This document shows positions 1 through 8,158 of a stretch of 64,000 nucleotides of DNA, piece by piece. The DNA lies in NCBI RefSeq assembly GCF_001563265.1, contig NZ_CP005083.1, forward strand, positions 1,305,001 to 1,369,000. Reading direction: 5' to 3'. The stretch is from Sphingobium sp. TKS (GTDB taxonomy: Bacteria; Pseudomonadota; Alphaproteobacteria; Sphingomonadales; Sphingomonadaceae). The first letter of the stretch is position 1, and the number at the start of each line of letters is the position of its first letter. The notes beneath the pieces were generated by a model. It was given only the letters and a program-made list of their open reading frames with translations, ran no database searches and had not been told where the DNA came from. The position numbers were made by a program, and so were the translations under genes.

Positions 1-230
1 TGTCGGACTTTTCAAAGAAGGGAACGGGATAGGTCGGTTGGAGCGGAATAGGACAGGATAAAATCGCTCTCTGGTGGAGAAATAGGATGTTTTTGGGAAT
101 GGGCTGTGGCGGTTGAGTCACGCATGACCGTTTGCCAGTCATCCAGGCTCAGGGCCGGATGGACTAAGGATAGACTGGAAGCGACCATTCATGGCCATTC
201 GCTTCTTACGCTGCGCCGCCCGAAAGCGGC
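1..230. other. No gene recognised
   Basis: I see no supported gene here. Short open frames exist on the plus strand, but they lack a ribosome binding site and have no recognisable protein content. The stretch probably contains the 3' region downstream of the minus-strand membrane protein that follows, plus unexplained intergenic DNA. Confidence 0.4.
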
Positions 231-536
231 CTATCGGCTAGTAAATCGACGCCGGAGTTTCCCAGCGACTAAAACGGCCAGGACGGCAGGTAATCCGCCG
301 ACAAGACAGCCTATTGCAACCCAGAGTGCGAGCATGACAAGCATAACAGCGAACATGCCTAGATGCTCCCACGCCGACATTCTCCATGGCTGCATGAAGA
401 TCACGCCCAATACGTAGGAGAGCAAAAACGGTGAGCGGAAGCCGGGGCTGGGTTTTGACAGGATGCTTGCGCCAACAATCCACACGGCCGTAATGACCGC
501 AGCGAGCGGAGTCAGCAGGAAGCCGGAGAAATCCAT
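231..536 (-). CDS. Small hypothetical membrane protein (101 aa)
   Basis: The frame gives a 101-residue, very hydrophobic protein with about three membrane-spanning segments (roughly residues 8-26, 37-52 and 58-92) and a basic C-terminus ending in KLRRRFTSR, which would lie in the cytoplasm by the positive-inside rule. I do not recognise a family. No good Shine-Dalgarno sequence precedes the ATG. It stands alone, separated from the next gene by an imperfect inverted repeat. It is called a gene because its hydrophobic pattern is regular and no competing frame looks better. It could still be a chance frame. Confidence 0.45.
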   Translation of the reverse strand: MDFSGFLLTPLAAVITAVWIVGASILSKPSPGFRSPFLLSYVLGVIFMQPWRMSAWEHLGMFAVMLVMLALWVAIGCLVGGLPAVLAVLVAGKLRRRFTSR

Positions 537-605
537 GGCCGTATTCTAGCGTCAGCTTTCTCTACTTTCCAGCATGTAAGCCGCCAGTCCGCTTTCCACC
601 CTTTT

Positions 606-685
606 CCGTCATGCCAGCGAAAGCAGGCATTTAGGGAGGCGATGCGCGACATGGCCTGAGACCCCAGCTTCTGCTGGGGTGACGG
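606..685. repeat. Imperfect inverted repeat (REP-like)
   Basis: The arms are 606-630 and 661-685 and match at about 18 of 25 positions. The core CGTCATnCCAGCGAAAGC resembles the left arm of the perfect repeat at 52593-52673, so the two appear to be members of one dispersed family, this one decayed. It lies between the hypothetical membrane protein and the arsC-like gene, where it could also act as a transcription terminator. Confidence 0.6.
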
Positions 686-700
686 CGTAGGGGGCGGGTC

Positions 701-1048
701 TTAAAGGACTTCGCTCACGCGGTCCGGAGGGCGGGCGATGACGGCGCCTTTGTCCGTGATAACGATGGCGCGTTCCATCAGGATCGGGTGCGTCGCCATA
801 GCGTCCAGCACGGCCTTGTCATCCGTCACGTTGAGGCCGATTTCCTTCACCACCGTCTCGCCCTTGCGGACCGCTTCCGAAGGGCGGACGCCCGCCTTAT
901 TCAGCACCGTTTCGATTTCGGCTCGGCTGGGCGGGGTCTTGAGATATTCGACGATCTCCACCTCAACCCCCGGTGTGGCTTCGAGGATCGCGAGCGCTTG
1001 CCGCGACTTCGAGCAACGGGGGTTGTGCCAGATGGTCGCTTTCGTCAC
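701..1048 (-). CDS. arsC: ArsC/YffB-type arsenate reductase family protein
   Basis: This is a 115-residue thioredoxin-fold protein of the ArsC family, which reduces arsenate using glutathione/glutaredoxin. Residues near the N-terminus read [10 protein letters not shown], containing the catalytic Cys of the family's NPxCSxS motif. Further on, the conserved segments EYLKTPP and [12 protein letters not shown] match the arsenate-binding part of the fold. The GTG start at 1048 overlaps the accC stop (GTGA), and this was preferred over an ATG 12 codons upstream that would lie inside accC and push the active-site Cys away from its usual position. It is therefore translationally coupled to accC. No arsenite pump or ArsR is nearby, so a role in arsenic resistance is inferred from family only. 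Confidence 0.85.
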   Translation of the reverse strand: MTKATIWHNPRCSKSRQALAILEATPGVEVEIVEYLKTPPSRAEIETVLNKAGVRPSEAVRKGETVVKEIGLNVTDDKAVLDAMATHPILMERAIVITDKGAVIARPPDRVSEVL

Positions 1049-2397
1049 GCCTGTTCGTCCTTCGCCAACCACTCTTCCAGCCACTTGATCGTATAGTCGC
1101 CGTTGAGGAAGTCCGGGTCGGTCAGCAGTTTCTGGTGGAGCGGGATCGTGGTCTTCATGCCCTCGATCACATATTCCTCCAGCGCGCGCTTCAGGCGCAT
1201 GATGCAGCCTTCGCGGGTTCGGCCGTAGACGATCAGCTTGCCGATCATGCTGTCATAATAGGGCGGCACCTTATAGCCCTGATACAGGCCGCTATCGACG
1301 CGGACGTGCATGCCGCCCGGCACATGATAGCTGGTGACGGTGCCCGGCGACGGCGCGAAGGTGCGGGGGTCTTCGGCGTTGATGCGGCATTCGATGGCGT
1401 GGCCGGTGAAGACCAGATCCTGCTGCTCGACCGAGAGCGGCTTGCCTTCCGCGACGCGGATCTGTTCGCGGACCAGGTCGACGCCGGTGATCATCTCCGT
1501 CACGGGATGCTCGACCTGAAGGCGGGTGTTCATCTCGATGAAGTAGAATTCGCCGTCTTCCCACAGGAATTCGATCGTGCCCGCGCCGCGATAGCCCATG
1601 TCGGCCATCGCCTTGCGCACGACTTCGCCCATCTTGTCGCGCTCGGCAGTGGAGAGGACGGGGGAGGGGGCTTCCTCCAGCACCTTCTGGTGGCGGCGCT
1701 GGAGCGAGCAGTCGCGCTCGCCCAGGTGGATGGCGTTGCCGTTGCCGTCACCGAAGACCTGGAATTCGATATGCCGGGGGTTGCCCAGATATTTTTCCAT
1801 ATAGACGGTATCGTCGCCGAAGGCGGCCTTCGCCTCCGAACCTGCCTGCTTCATGGATGTTTCGAGCAAATCTTCGCTCGGCACGACCTTCATGCCGCGC
1901 CCGCCACCGCCCGAAGCGGCTTTGATGAGCACCGGATAGCCGATCTTGGCGGCGACCGCTTTCGCTTCCTCGACGCTTTCGAGCGCGCCGTCGGAGCCGG
2001 GGACCAGCGGCAGGCCGAGCGCGCCTGCGGTGCGCTTCGCCTCCACCTTGTCGCCCATGATGCGGATATGTTCGGGCTTGGGACCGACGAAGGCGATGTT
2101 GTGCGCCTCCACGATCTCCGCGAACTGGGCATTTTCCGACAGGAAGCCATAGCCGGGATGGATCGCGTCCGCGCCGGAGATTTCGGCGGCGGAGATGATC
2201 GCGGCGATGTTGAGATAGCTGTCCTTGGCCGCGGGCGGGCCGATGCAGATCGCTTCGTCGGCAAGGCGCACATGCATGGCGTCGGCGTCGGCGGTGGAAT
2301 GCACCGCCACCGTCTTGATGCCCATTTCATGGCAGGCGCGGTGGATGCGAAGCGCGATTTCGCCCCGGTTCGCGATCAGCAGCTTTTCAATGGCCAT
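1045..2397 (-). CDS. accC: Acetyl-CoA carboxylase, biotin carboxylase subunit
   Basis: AccC carboxylates the biotin carried by AccB using ATP and bicarbonate, the first half-reaction of malonyl-CoA synthesis. At 450 residues it has the usual length. It shows the biotin-carboxylase N-domain ([10 protein letters not shown] at 6-15), [10 protein letters not shown] at 80-89, the ATP-grasp Lys117 and Lys159, the glycine-rich loop GGGGRGM at 163-169, and the catalytic [10 protein letters not shown] segment. It lies 13 nt downstream of accB and overlaps the start of the arsC-like gene, so aroQ-accB-accC-arsC are probably co-transcribed. The alpha subunit accA lies about 44 kb away; accD was not seen in the window. 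Confidence 0.97.
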   Translation of the reverse strand: MAIEKLLIANRGEIALRIHRACHEMGIKTVAVHSTADADAMHVRLADEAICIGPPAAKDSYLNIAAIISAAEISGADAIHPGYGFLSENAQFAEIVEAHNIAFVGPKPEHIRIMGDKVEAKRTAGALGLPLVPGSDGALESVEEAKAVAAKIGYPVLIKAASGGGGRGMKVVPSEDLLETSMKQAGSEAKAAFGDDTVYMEKYLGNPRHIEFQVFGDGNGNAIHLGERDCSLQRRHQKVLEEAPSPVLSTAERDKMGEVVRKAMADMGYRGAGTIEFLWEDGEFYFIEMNTRLQVEHPVTEMITGVDLVREQIRVAEGKPLSVEQQDLVFTGHAIECRINAEDPRTFAPSPGTVTSYHVPGGMHVRVDSGLYQGYKVPPYYDSMIGKLIVYGRTREGCIMRLKRALEEYVIEGMKTTIPLHQKLLTDPDFLNGDYTIKWLEEWLAKDEQA

Positions 2398-2410
2398 AGG
2401 TTGCGCGGCC

Positions 2411-2875
2411 TTATTCGATGACGATCAGCGGCTGGTCATATTCGACCGGCTGGCCGTTATCGACCAGCACGGCCTTGACCGTGCCGGCGGTCGGTGCGGT
2501 GATCGCGTTCATGACCTTCATCGCTTCGACGATGACGACGGTGTCGCCCGCCTTCACGGTCGAGCCGACAGGCGCGAAGGGCGCGGCGCCCGGTTCGGCG
2601 GCGAGATAGGCGGTGCCGACGATGGGCGAGCGGACGGCATTGGTGGCCGTTTCGGCCGGGGCTGCTGCCGGAGCGGCGGCGGCTGGTGCGGCGGCGGCAA
2701 GCGGAGCGGGCGCATAGGCGACGGCAGCGCTGCTGACCGTCCGGGCGACGCGGATCTTGCGGTCGCCGTCTTCCACCTCGATTTCCGTCAGGTTGGTGTC
2801 ATCGAGAAGGGCGGCGAGATCGCGCACCAGTTGTACATCCACCTGCATTGCGCCCTTTTCAGCCTTGTCGTTCAT
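2411..2875 (-). CDS. accB: Acetyl-CoA carboxylase, biotin carboxyl carrier protein
   Basis: AccB is the biotin carrier of acetyl-CoA carboxylase. The 154-residue protein has an N-terminal helical region, an Ala/Pro-rich flexible linker at about residues 50-78, and a C-terminal biotinyl domain. The biotinylation motif VEAMKVM places the modified lysine at Lys120. It is immediately upstream of accC, as in most proteobacteria, and 83 nt downstream of aroQ. The first residues before [11 protein letters not shown] are not conserved in the family, so a start at that Met (codon 10) is possible. Confidence 0.97.
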   Translation of the reverse strand: MNDKAEKGAMQVDVQLVRDLAALLDDTNLTEIEVEDGDRKIRVARTVSSAAVAYAPAPLAAAAPAAAAPAAAPAETATNAVRSPIVGTAYLAAEPGAAPFAPVGSTVKAGDTVVIVEAMKVMNAITAPTAGTVKAVLVDNGQPVEYDQPLIVIE

Positions 2876-2958
2876 TTTCAGTCCCTGGACCGTGAATTTC
2901 GTTTCTGATGCCCGCGCCTATGCGCATTTGCGCCGGAGCGCAACTTATGTGCGTCGAG

Positions 2959-3399
2959 TTACAGTTCGAGGGCGGCTTCGAGCGCGAGCATGTAGGACAT
3001 GGCGCCGAAGCCCGCGATGGTCCCTTTCGCCGCCATGCCGACATAGCTTTTGTGGCGGAAGGGCTCGCGCGCATGGGGGTTTGACAGATGGATTTCGATC
3101 ACCGGCACGGTGATGCCCTTGATCGCGTCGTGCAGCGCGATCGACGTGTGGGTCAGGCCGCCGGGATTGAGGAGGACGGCATGGGCGCCCTCCGCATGCG
3201 CCTCCTGCAACCAGTCGATCAGATGGCCTTCATGGTTGGACTGGCGGAAGTCGATCTCGACATGGGCGCGGCCCGCGGCGTCCTCCATCCGTTCGGCAAT
3301 GTCGTCCAGCGTGTCGTAACCGTAGATTTCCGGCTCGCGCGTGCCCAGCATGTTGAGGTTGGGACCGTTCAGGACATAGATTTTGCGCGTTTCGGCCAT
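2959..3399 (-). CDS. aroQ: 3-dehydroquinate dehydratase, type II
   Basis: AroQ converts 3-dehydroquinate to 3-dehydroshikimate in the shikimate pathway. The 146-residue protein has the type II signature [17 protein letters not shown] (residues 11-27) with the catalytic Tyr26, the flexible-lid Arg21, the segment RQSNHEG and the later HLSNPHARE containing the active-site His. The ATG at 3399 was chosen because it precedes the conserved strand [10 protein letters not shown] by only six residues; the frame continues open upstream, but without family-like sequence. It leads the aroQ-accB-accC operon and diverges from thiSG. Confidence 0.95.
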   Translation of the reverse strand: MAETRKIYVLNGPNLNMLGTREPEIYGYDTLDDIAERMEDAAGRAHVEIDFRQSNHEGHLIDWLQEAHAEGAHAVLLNPGGLTHTSIALHDAIKGITVPVIEIHLSNPHAREPFRHKSYVGMAAKGTIAGFGAMSYMLALEAALEL

Positions 3400-3510
3400 G
3401 ACGGTCCCCCTTATGGTTGCGAGCGGGGCATGGACGCCCCTATATGCGCGCTGATCTTTAGCCCTTCGTGTCGCGCCAAGTCGAGACACCTTGTTTGACA
3501 GGACAGAGCA

Positions 3511-4518
3511 TTGAGCGTCGACGGAACCATCTCCATCCATATCAATGGCGAGCATCGCCGCGTGCGCGCCGGATTGACGCTGGCGGAGCTGGCGAGCGAA
3601 CTGGGCTTCGTGCCGGAAAAGGTCGCGGTGGAGCGCAATCTGGAGGTGGTGCCGCGCTCGACGCTGGCGCAGGTGCGCGTCGAGGATGGCGACGAGCTGG
3701 AGATCGTGCACTTCGTTGGGGGTGGCGACCATCCGGTCGCGGCGGTGGATGAGGATAGCTGGACCGTCGCGGGCCAGACCTTCCGGTCGCGGCTGATCGT
3801 CGGCACCGGCAAGTACAAGAATTTCGAGCAGAATGCGGCGGCGGTCGCGGCTTCGGGGGCGGAGATCGTCACCGTGGCGGTGCGGCGCGTCAATGTGTCG
3901 GACCCGAACGCGCCGATGCTGACCGACTTCATCGATCCGAAGAAGATTACTTATCTGCCCAATACGGCGGGTTGCTATACGGGCGAAGAGGCGATCCGCA
4001 CGCTGCGTCTGGCGCGCGAGGCGGGCGGTTGGGATCTGGTGAAGCTGGAGGTGCTGGGCGAGGCGCGCACGCTCTATCCCGACATGGTGGAGACGCTGCG
4101 GGCGACCGAGATTCTGGCCAAGGAAGGCTTCAAGCCGATGGTCTATTGCGTCGACGATCCGATTGCGGCCAAGCGGCTGGAGGATGTGGGCGCGGTGGCG
4201 ATCATGCCGCTGGGCGCGCCGATCGGGTCGGGTCTGGGCATCCAGAATCGCGTGACCATCCGGCTGATCGTCGAGGGCACCACGCTGCCGGTGCTGGTCG
4301 ATGCGGGCGTGGGGACCGCTTCGGAAGCGGCGCAGGCAATGGAACTGGGTTGCACCGGCGTCCTCATGAACACGGCGATTGCCGAGGCGAAGAACCCTGT
4401 GCTGATGGCCGCCGCGATGAAGGCGGGGGTCGAGGCCGGGCGCATGGCCTATCGCGCCGGGCGCATGGGCAAGCGGATGTATGCCGATCCGTCGAGTCCG
4501 TTGGCTGGGTTGATCTGA
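3511..4518 (+). CDS. thiG: Fused sulfur carrier ThiS / thiazole synthase ThiG
   Basis: The protein joins a ThiS ubiquitin-like sulfur carrier (about residues 1-72) to a ThiG thiazole synthase TIM barrel (about 85-335). ThiG makes the thiazole phosphate of thiamine from deoxyxylulose phosphate, dehydroglycine and the sulfur carried by ThiS. The ThiS part ends in the typical VHFVGGG, but the glycines at 70-72 are followed by a linker instead of a free C-terminus. The ThiG part has IVGTGKY, the imine-forming Lys in DLVKLEVLG, and the phosphate-binding PIGSGLGI and [10 protein letters not shown] segments. The start is TTG at 3511. No TPP riboswitch was found upstream. Other thi genes are absent from the window. 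Confidence 0.93.
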   Translation: MSVDGTISIHINGEHRRVRAGLTLAELASELGFVPEKVAVERNLEVVPRSTLAQVRVEDGDELEIVHFVGGGDHPVAAVDEDSWTVAGQTFRSRLIVGTGKYKNFEQNAAAVAASGAEIVTVAVRRVNVSDPNAPMLTDFIDPKKITYLPNTAGCYTGEEAIRTLRLAREAGGWDLVKLEVLGEARTLYPDMVETLRATEILAKEGFKPMVYCVDDPIAAKRLEDVGAVAIMPLGAPIGSGLGIQNRVTIRLIVEGTTLPVLVDAGVGTASEAAQAMELGCTGVLMNTAIAEAKNPVLMAAAMKAGVEAGRMAYRAGRMGKRMYADPSSPLAGLI

Positions 4519-4550
4519 CCGGCATCCGTTCGAAACGAACGGATGCCGGT
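4518..4550. terminator. Hairpin at the thiG stop codon
   Basis: A perfect 15-bp stem with a 3-nt AAA loop (arms 4518-4532 and 4536-4550) begins on the last base of the thiG stop codon. There is no T-tract after it, so it may stabilise the mRNA 3' end, end transcription with help, or be an intergenic repeat. Confidence 0.55.
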
Positions 4551-4552
4551 GA

Positions 4553-4636
4553 AGCGCGTTCCGTCTTGTCGAACTCGCTCCGGGCGTGACGGCGGAGGAA
4601 GTCGCCGCTAAGACAAGCGCGCATTATCTGGCTTAA
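4553..4636 (+). pseudogene. Remnant of a CoA-transferase subunit B C-terminus
   Basis: Reading 4553-4636 in one frame gives about 27 codons encoding [20 protein letters not shown] followed by SAHYLA and a TAA stop. This resembles the C-terminal tail of 3-oxoacid (succinyl-CoA:acetoacetate) CoA-transferase beta subunits, whose tails typically read L-x-E-x-A-P-G-V-T-x-E-E-V-x-A-K-T. Nothing of the rest of such a gene is visible: the frame is cut off at the hairpin that follows thiG. I infer a decayed or deleted scoB-like gene. The alternative is a chance frame, which the family-like run of residues makes less likely. Confidence 0.45.
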
Positions 4637-4645
4637 GGAAGCGCG

Positions 4646-5086
4646 ATGAGCCTCGACGGCACTTATGACGAGGGCAATGTCTTTGCCCTGATCCTGCAGG
4701 GGAAAATCCCTTCGACCAAGCTTTATGAGGATGAGCATAGCTATGCCTTCCTCGACATCCAGCCGCAGTCGAAGGGGCATAGCCTGGTCATTTCCAAATG
4801 GTCCAAGGCGCGCAACATCCTCGACGTCGAGGATGAGGCGCTGGCGCAGGTGATGGCGACGGTGAAGAAGGTCGCCAATGCCACCCGCAAGGCGCTGGAC
4901 CCCGACGGCATCCATGTCGCGCAGTTCAACGGCGCGCCCGCCGGGCAGACCGTATTCCATCTGCACTTCCATATCGTGCCGCGCTGGGAGGGGCAGTCGC
5001 GCAACTTCGTCGCGCATGCGCAGGGCGATTTTGCCGATCCGGCGGCGTTGCAGAAGCTGGCCGAAGAGATTCGCGCCCAGTTCTGA
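4646..5086 (+). CDS. HIT family nucleotide-binding protein
   Basis: This 146-residue protein belongs to the histidine-triad (HINT-like) hydrolases, which split nucleoside phosphoramidates and related adducts such as AMP-lysine. The catalytic triad HLHFHIVP has His105, His107 and His109, and the N-terminal F-x-x-I-x-x-G-x-I-P-S segment (residues 13-23) is also typical. The ATG at 4646 is preceded by AAGGAA at a good distance. It follows the CoA-transferase remnant and precedes the capsule-type glycosyltransferase by 30 nt. The cellular substrate cannot be told from sequence. Confidence 0.93.
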   Translation: MSLDGTYDEGNVFALILQGKIPSTKLYEDEHSYAFLDIQPQSKGHSLVISKWSKARNILDVEDEALAQVMATVKKVANATRKALDPDGIHVAQFNGAPAGQTVFHLHFHIVPRWEGQSRNFVAHAQGDFADPAALQKLAEEIRAQF

Positions 5087-5116
5087 TGCGCCAAACCCCT
5101 GTAAAAGCGCTCTGAC

Positions 5117-6415
5117 ATGGCGCTCAAGCCCTTCAAGGCTCCCGGTGCGCGGTTGGCGCTGCGTTCCAAGCGGGAAAGCCGGCGCTTTGCCGGCGGTGAA
5201 CGGCCGGCCGAGATCATCCTCGACATTTCGCGGCTGCTCTCGCGCAGTTTCCATGCCGCGCCGACCGGGATCGACCGGGTCGAATATATCTATGCCCGCG
5301 AATTGCTGGAGCGGATGCCGGATCGGCTGGCCTTTGCCGCCGTGCATCCGGCGGGCGGCTATTATGGGCGGTTGAAGGACGCGGCCGTGCGCCAGTTCCT
5401 GGCGTTCACGGCGGCGCGCTGGCGCAACAAGGGGCCGGTGGATGAAAAGGAGAGCAAGGCCGCCGTCATCCGCCATCTGATCGCGCTGCGGCCCCGCCCG
5501 GTGCCGGTGGCGGCGGGGCCGCGCATCTATTTGCAGGTGTCGCCGCATCATCTGGACGATGGGGAGCAAGTGGGCGCAATCCTGCGGGCGGAGGGCGCGA
5601 AATTCGTGACGCTGGTGCACGATGTGATCCCGCTCACCCATCCCGAATTCGCCCGGCCTCAGGGCGCGGAGGAGCATTTGAAGCGAGTGCGGACGATCGA
5701 CCGCTATGCAGATGGCATCATCGGCAACAGTCAGGCGACGATCGACGCGCTGGCGCCGCATCTGACGCGGGGGCTGGACGGGCGGGTGATCCGGGTGGCG
5801 CATTTCGGGGCCGATGCGCCGGACATGGTGGTGGAGGGTAGCCATGCCGTGCCGGATCGGCCCTATTTCGTCTATATCTCGACCATCGAGCCGCGAAAGA
5901 ACCATCTGCTGCTGCTGAACATCTGGCGGCGGCTGGTGGAAAGGCTGGGCGACCAGGCGCCGGTGCTGGTGCTGATCGGACGGCGCGGCTGGGAGAATGA
6001 GAATGTCGTGGATATGCTGGAGCGTGCCGAAATCCTGCGCGGCCATGTGATCGAGGCGGGGAGCGTGCCCGACAATGCAATGAACGCGCTGGTCGCAGGG
6101 GCGAGGGCGATGCTGATGCCCTCCTTCGAGGAAGGCTATGGCATGCCGGTGATCGAGACCCTGTCGGCGGGCGTGCCGGTGATTTGCAGCGACATCGTCG
6201 CGCATCGGGAGGTTGGCGGCGATGCGCCGGATTATCTCGATCCGCTGGATGGCCTGGGCTGGCTGAGGGCCATCGAGGCTTACGGCAAGCCGGATTCACC
6301 CGAGCGGGCGGCGCAACTGGCGCGGATCGCGGGCTGGCGGCCGCCGACATGGGAAGCCTATTTCGACACTGTAACCGATATGTTGCAGGAGATGACGGCT
6401 TCGGCCTTCGCTTGA
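5117..6415 (+). CDS. Glycosyltransferase family 4 (GT-B), surface polysaccharide
   Basis: A 432-residue GT-B glycosyltransferase. The N-half includes the donor/acceptor segment PTGIDRVEYIYA, often seen in capsule and exopolysaccharide GT4 enzymes. The C-half has VYISTIEPRKNHLLLL and the retaining-enzyme signature FEEGYGMPVIETLSAGVPVICSD in separated pieces, with the E-x7-E glutamates that hold the nucleotide sugar. It has no signal peptide and probably works at the inner face of the membrane. It sits directly upstream of the KpsC/KpsS pair, which suggests a role in assembling a capsule or its linker. The sugar specificity is unknown. Confidence 0.88.
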   Translation: MALKPFKAPGARLALRSKRESRRFAGGERPAEIILDISRLLSRSFHAAPTGIDRVEYIYARELLERMPDRLAFAAVHPAGGYYGRLKDAAVRQFLAFTAARWRNKGPVDEKESKAAVIRHLIALRPRPVPVAAGPRIYLQVSPHHLDDGEQVGAILRAEGAKFVTLVHDVIPLTHPEFARPQGAEEHLKRVRTIDRYADGIIGNSQATIDALAPHLTRGLDGRVIRVAHFGADAPDMVVEGSHAVPDRPYFVYISTIEPRKNHLLLLNIWRRLVERLGDQAPVLVLIGRRGWENENVVDMLERAEILRGHVIEAGSVPDNAMNALVAGARAMLMPSFEEGYGMPVIETLSAGVPVICSDIVAHREVGGDAPDYLDPLDGLGWLRAIEAYGKPDSPERAAQLARIAGWRPPTWEAYFDTVTDMLQEMTASAFA

Positions 6416-6523
6416 CGTCTTCCCGTCGGGCGAGCAAGAAGCTGATGTGATTGCGTTTTTTGGCGGCTGAAAGCATCGCTCCATGCGCGCAGGGACTGGA
6501 CGGGGCAGGGGACGGCTTTTCAC

Positions 6524-8158
6524 GTGAACGCGCCAGCTTTTCTGCGCTCTCCATCCTTTCCGGGAATCAAGTCCGCGACCGCCGCGATCAGCCATCCACG
6601 GCAGATCGGGGATGCGCCTGTCGCGGTGGCCGACGCCGTGCTGGAGGCCATGGCCGAGGCGCGGGTGGGCGGCGCTTTCTGGGGCCACAGGCCGGAAGGG
6701 ATCAGGCTGGTGGCGCGGGCGGGAATAGCCGTGCCGCAAGAAGCGCTGGAAGGTCTTTCCCTGCAGGAAATCGGCCTGGTTGGCGGCGGTCGGCACGGGA
6801 ATGGCGTTGCGGGGCGTGATCTGCCGTGGCCCGTCGACCTTTGGACGGTGATTGCCGGCGCGCGATCGGTGCATGCGGCGGCGGATGATGAACTGGCGAT
6901 CATCGCCGGTTTGCTGGGCGTGCCGGTCTATGGGGCAGATCAGCGGCCGGTCGCGGCGGTGGTGTTGCGGGAGGCGGCCCGGTCGGCCGTGGCGGCGGCG
7001 CGCTATCGCGATTGTTTCAGCGGAGAGCCGGTCGATGCCCTGCATGCCGTGGCGCAGCTTGCCGATTGGCGGCGGCATCTGGACGGCAATCACGGCATTG
7101 CGGCGGCCAGCGGCATGGCCTTCTGGAAGCGGGAGGCGATCCGTCATTTCCTCTGGGATGGGGTTCGCTCGCCCCCTTTCCTGTCGGCGGAAAAGGGCGT
7201 GCGGCGGGCGATCAGGCAAGGCGGCGCGCTGGCGGTCTGGCCCTCCCGCGTGCCGTCCGCCGCGTTGGACGAAGCGCGACGGCAGGGCGTGACCGTCGCC
7301 AAGGTCGAGGACGGCTTTCTGCGCTCGAAGGGGCTGGGCGCGGCGCTGCATCCGCCGGGGTCGGTGGTGGTCGACCGGTCGGGCATCTATTATGATGCGC
7401 GCTTTCCCAGCGACATGGAAAAGCTGCTGGCGACCCAGGGCTTTACCCCGGCGCTGGAGCGGCGGGCGGCGCGCCTGCGGGCCATGATCCGGGCTTCGGG
7501 CGTCACCAAATATGGCAAGGATATGGGCCAGATGATCGATCTGCCCCGGGGCCGCCGGACGATATTGGCCGTGGGGCAGGTCGAGGATGATCTGTCGGTC
7601 GAATATGGCGGCGCGGGCGTGACGGGCAATCTGGACCTGTTGCAGCGGGTGCGCGCCGCCGAGCCGGATGCCTTCATCGTTTATCGCCCCCATCCCGATG
7701 TGCAGGCGGGGCTGCGCAAGGGCCATCTGAGCGACGCCACGGTGCTCGCCCTGGCCGACGCCATCGACACCGGATCGCCGCTGATGGCGCTGGTGCAGGC
7801 GGTGGACGAGGTGCATGTGCTCTCCTCCCTCACCGGGTTCGAGGCGCTGATGCGCGACCGGCCGGTCACGGTCCATGGCATGCCTTTTTATGCGGGCTGG
7901 GGGCTGACCCGCGATCTTGCCGCGCCCAATGGACGGCGCGGGCGTCGACTCACCCTGGATCAGCTTGTCGCGGGCGCCTTGATTCTCTATCCACGGTATC
8001 TGGACCCGGTCACTCGCCTGCCTTGCGGACCTGAAATCATGGTGGAGCGTTTGGCAAGCGGGGCGCCGTCGCCCATGTCATGGCTAATCCGACTGCGCAC
8101 TTTACAGGGGAAGTTGCAGAGATTTATGACCTTGTCCGCCGAGTATTTTCATGGTTGA
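6524..8158 (+). CDS. kpsC: KpsC-like capsule polysaccharide Kdo transferase (short form)
   Basis: The protein resembles KpsC/LipA, which with KpsS builds the beta-Kdo linker on phosphatidylglycerol that anchors group 2 capsules. The central and C-terminal part is clear: KVEDGFLRSKGLGA, then VYRPHPDV, then SSLTGFEALMRDRPVTVHG and PFYAGWGLT, which are hallmarks of the KpsC transferase module. At 544 residues it is shorter than the roughly 670-residue two-module enzyme; the N-terminal ~200 residues seem to be a reduced first module. The start is GTG at 6524 with GGGGA upstream at a rather long distance. Its end overlaps the start of the KpsS-like gene by 8 nt, so the two are translationally coupled. 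Confidence 0.87.
   Translation: MNAPAFLRSPSFPGIKSATAAISHPRQIGDAPVAVADAVLEAMAEARVGGAFWGHRPEGIRLVARAGIAVPQEALEGLSLQEIGLVGGGRHGNGVAGRDLPWPVDLWTVIAGARSVHAAADDELAIIAGLLGVPVYGADQRPVAAVVLREAARSAVAAARYRDCFSGEPVDALHAVAQLADWRRHLDGNHGIAAASGMAFWKREAIRHFLWDGVRSPPFLSAEKGVRRAIRQGGALAVWPSRVPSAALDEARRQGVTVAKVEDGFLRSKGLGAALHPPGSVVVDRSGIYYDARFPSDMEKLLATQGFTPALERRAARLRAMIRASGVTKYGKDMGQMIDLPRGRRTILAVGQVEDDLSVEYGGAGVTGNLDLLQRVRAAEPDAFIVYRPHPDVQAGLRKGHLSDATVLALADAIDTGSPLMALVQAVDEVHVLSSLTGFEALMRDRPVTVHGMPFYAGWGLTRDLAAPNGRRGRRLTLDQLVAGALILYPRYLDPVTRLPCGPEIMVERLASGAPSPMSWLIRLRTLQGKLQRFMTLSAEYFHG

Noticed and set aside
106..417. A 103-codon plus-strand frame near the window start
   Set aside because: No binding site, no family-like residues, and it overlaps the membrane protein gene on the other strand, which has a better pattern.
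973..2421. A long plus-strand open frame opposite accC
   Set aside because: It is the mirror of a GC3-biased gene; its product is rich in repeated His/Asp/Arg patterns without any family, while accC is certain.
3400..3510. TPP riboswitch ahead of thiSG
   Set aside because: The conserved THI-box core elements are not visible in the short gap between aroQ and the TTG start.
4364..6205. A minus-strand open frame opposite the HIT and glycosyltransferase genes
   Set aside because: Antisense shadow with His/Arg-rich low-complexity sequence.
6416..6523. JUMPstart/ops element ahead of the capsule genes
   Set aside because: The GGCGGTAG core is absent.
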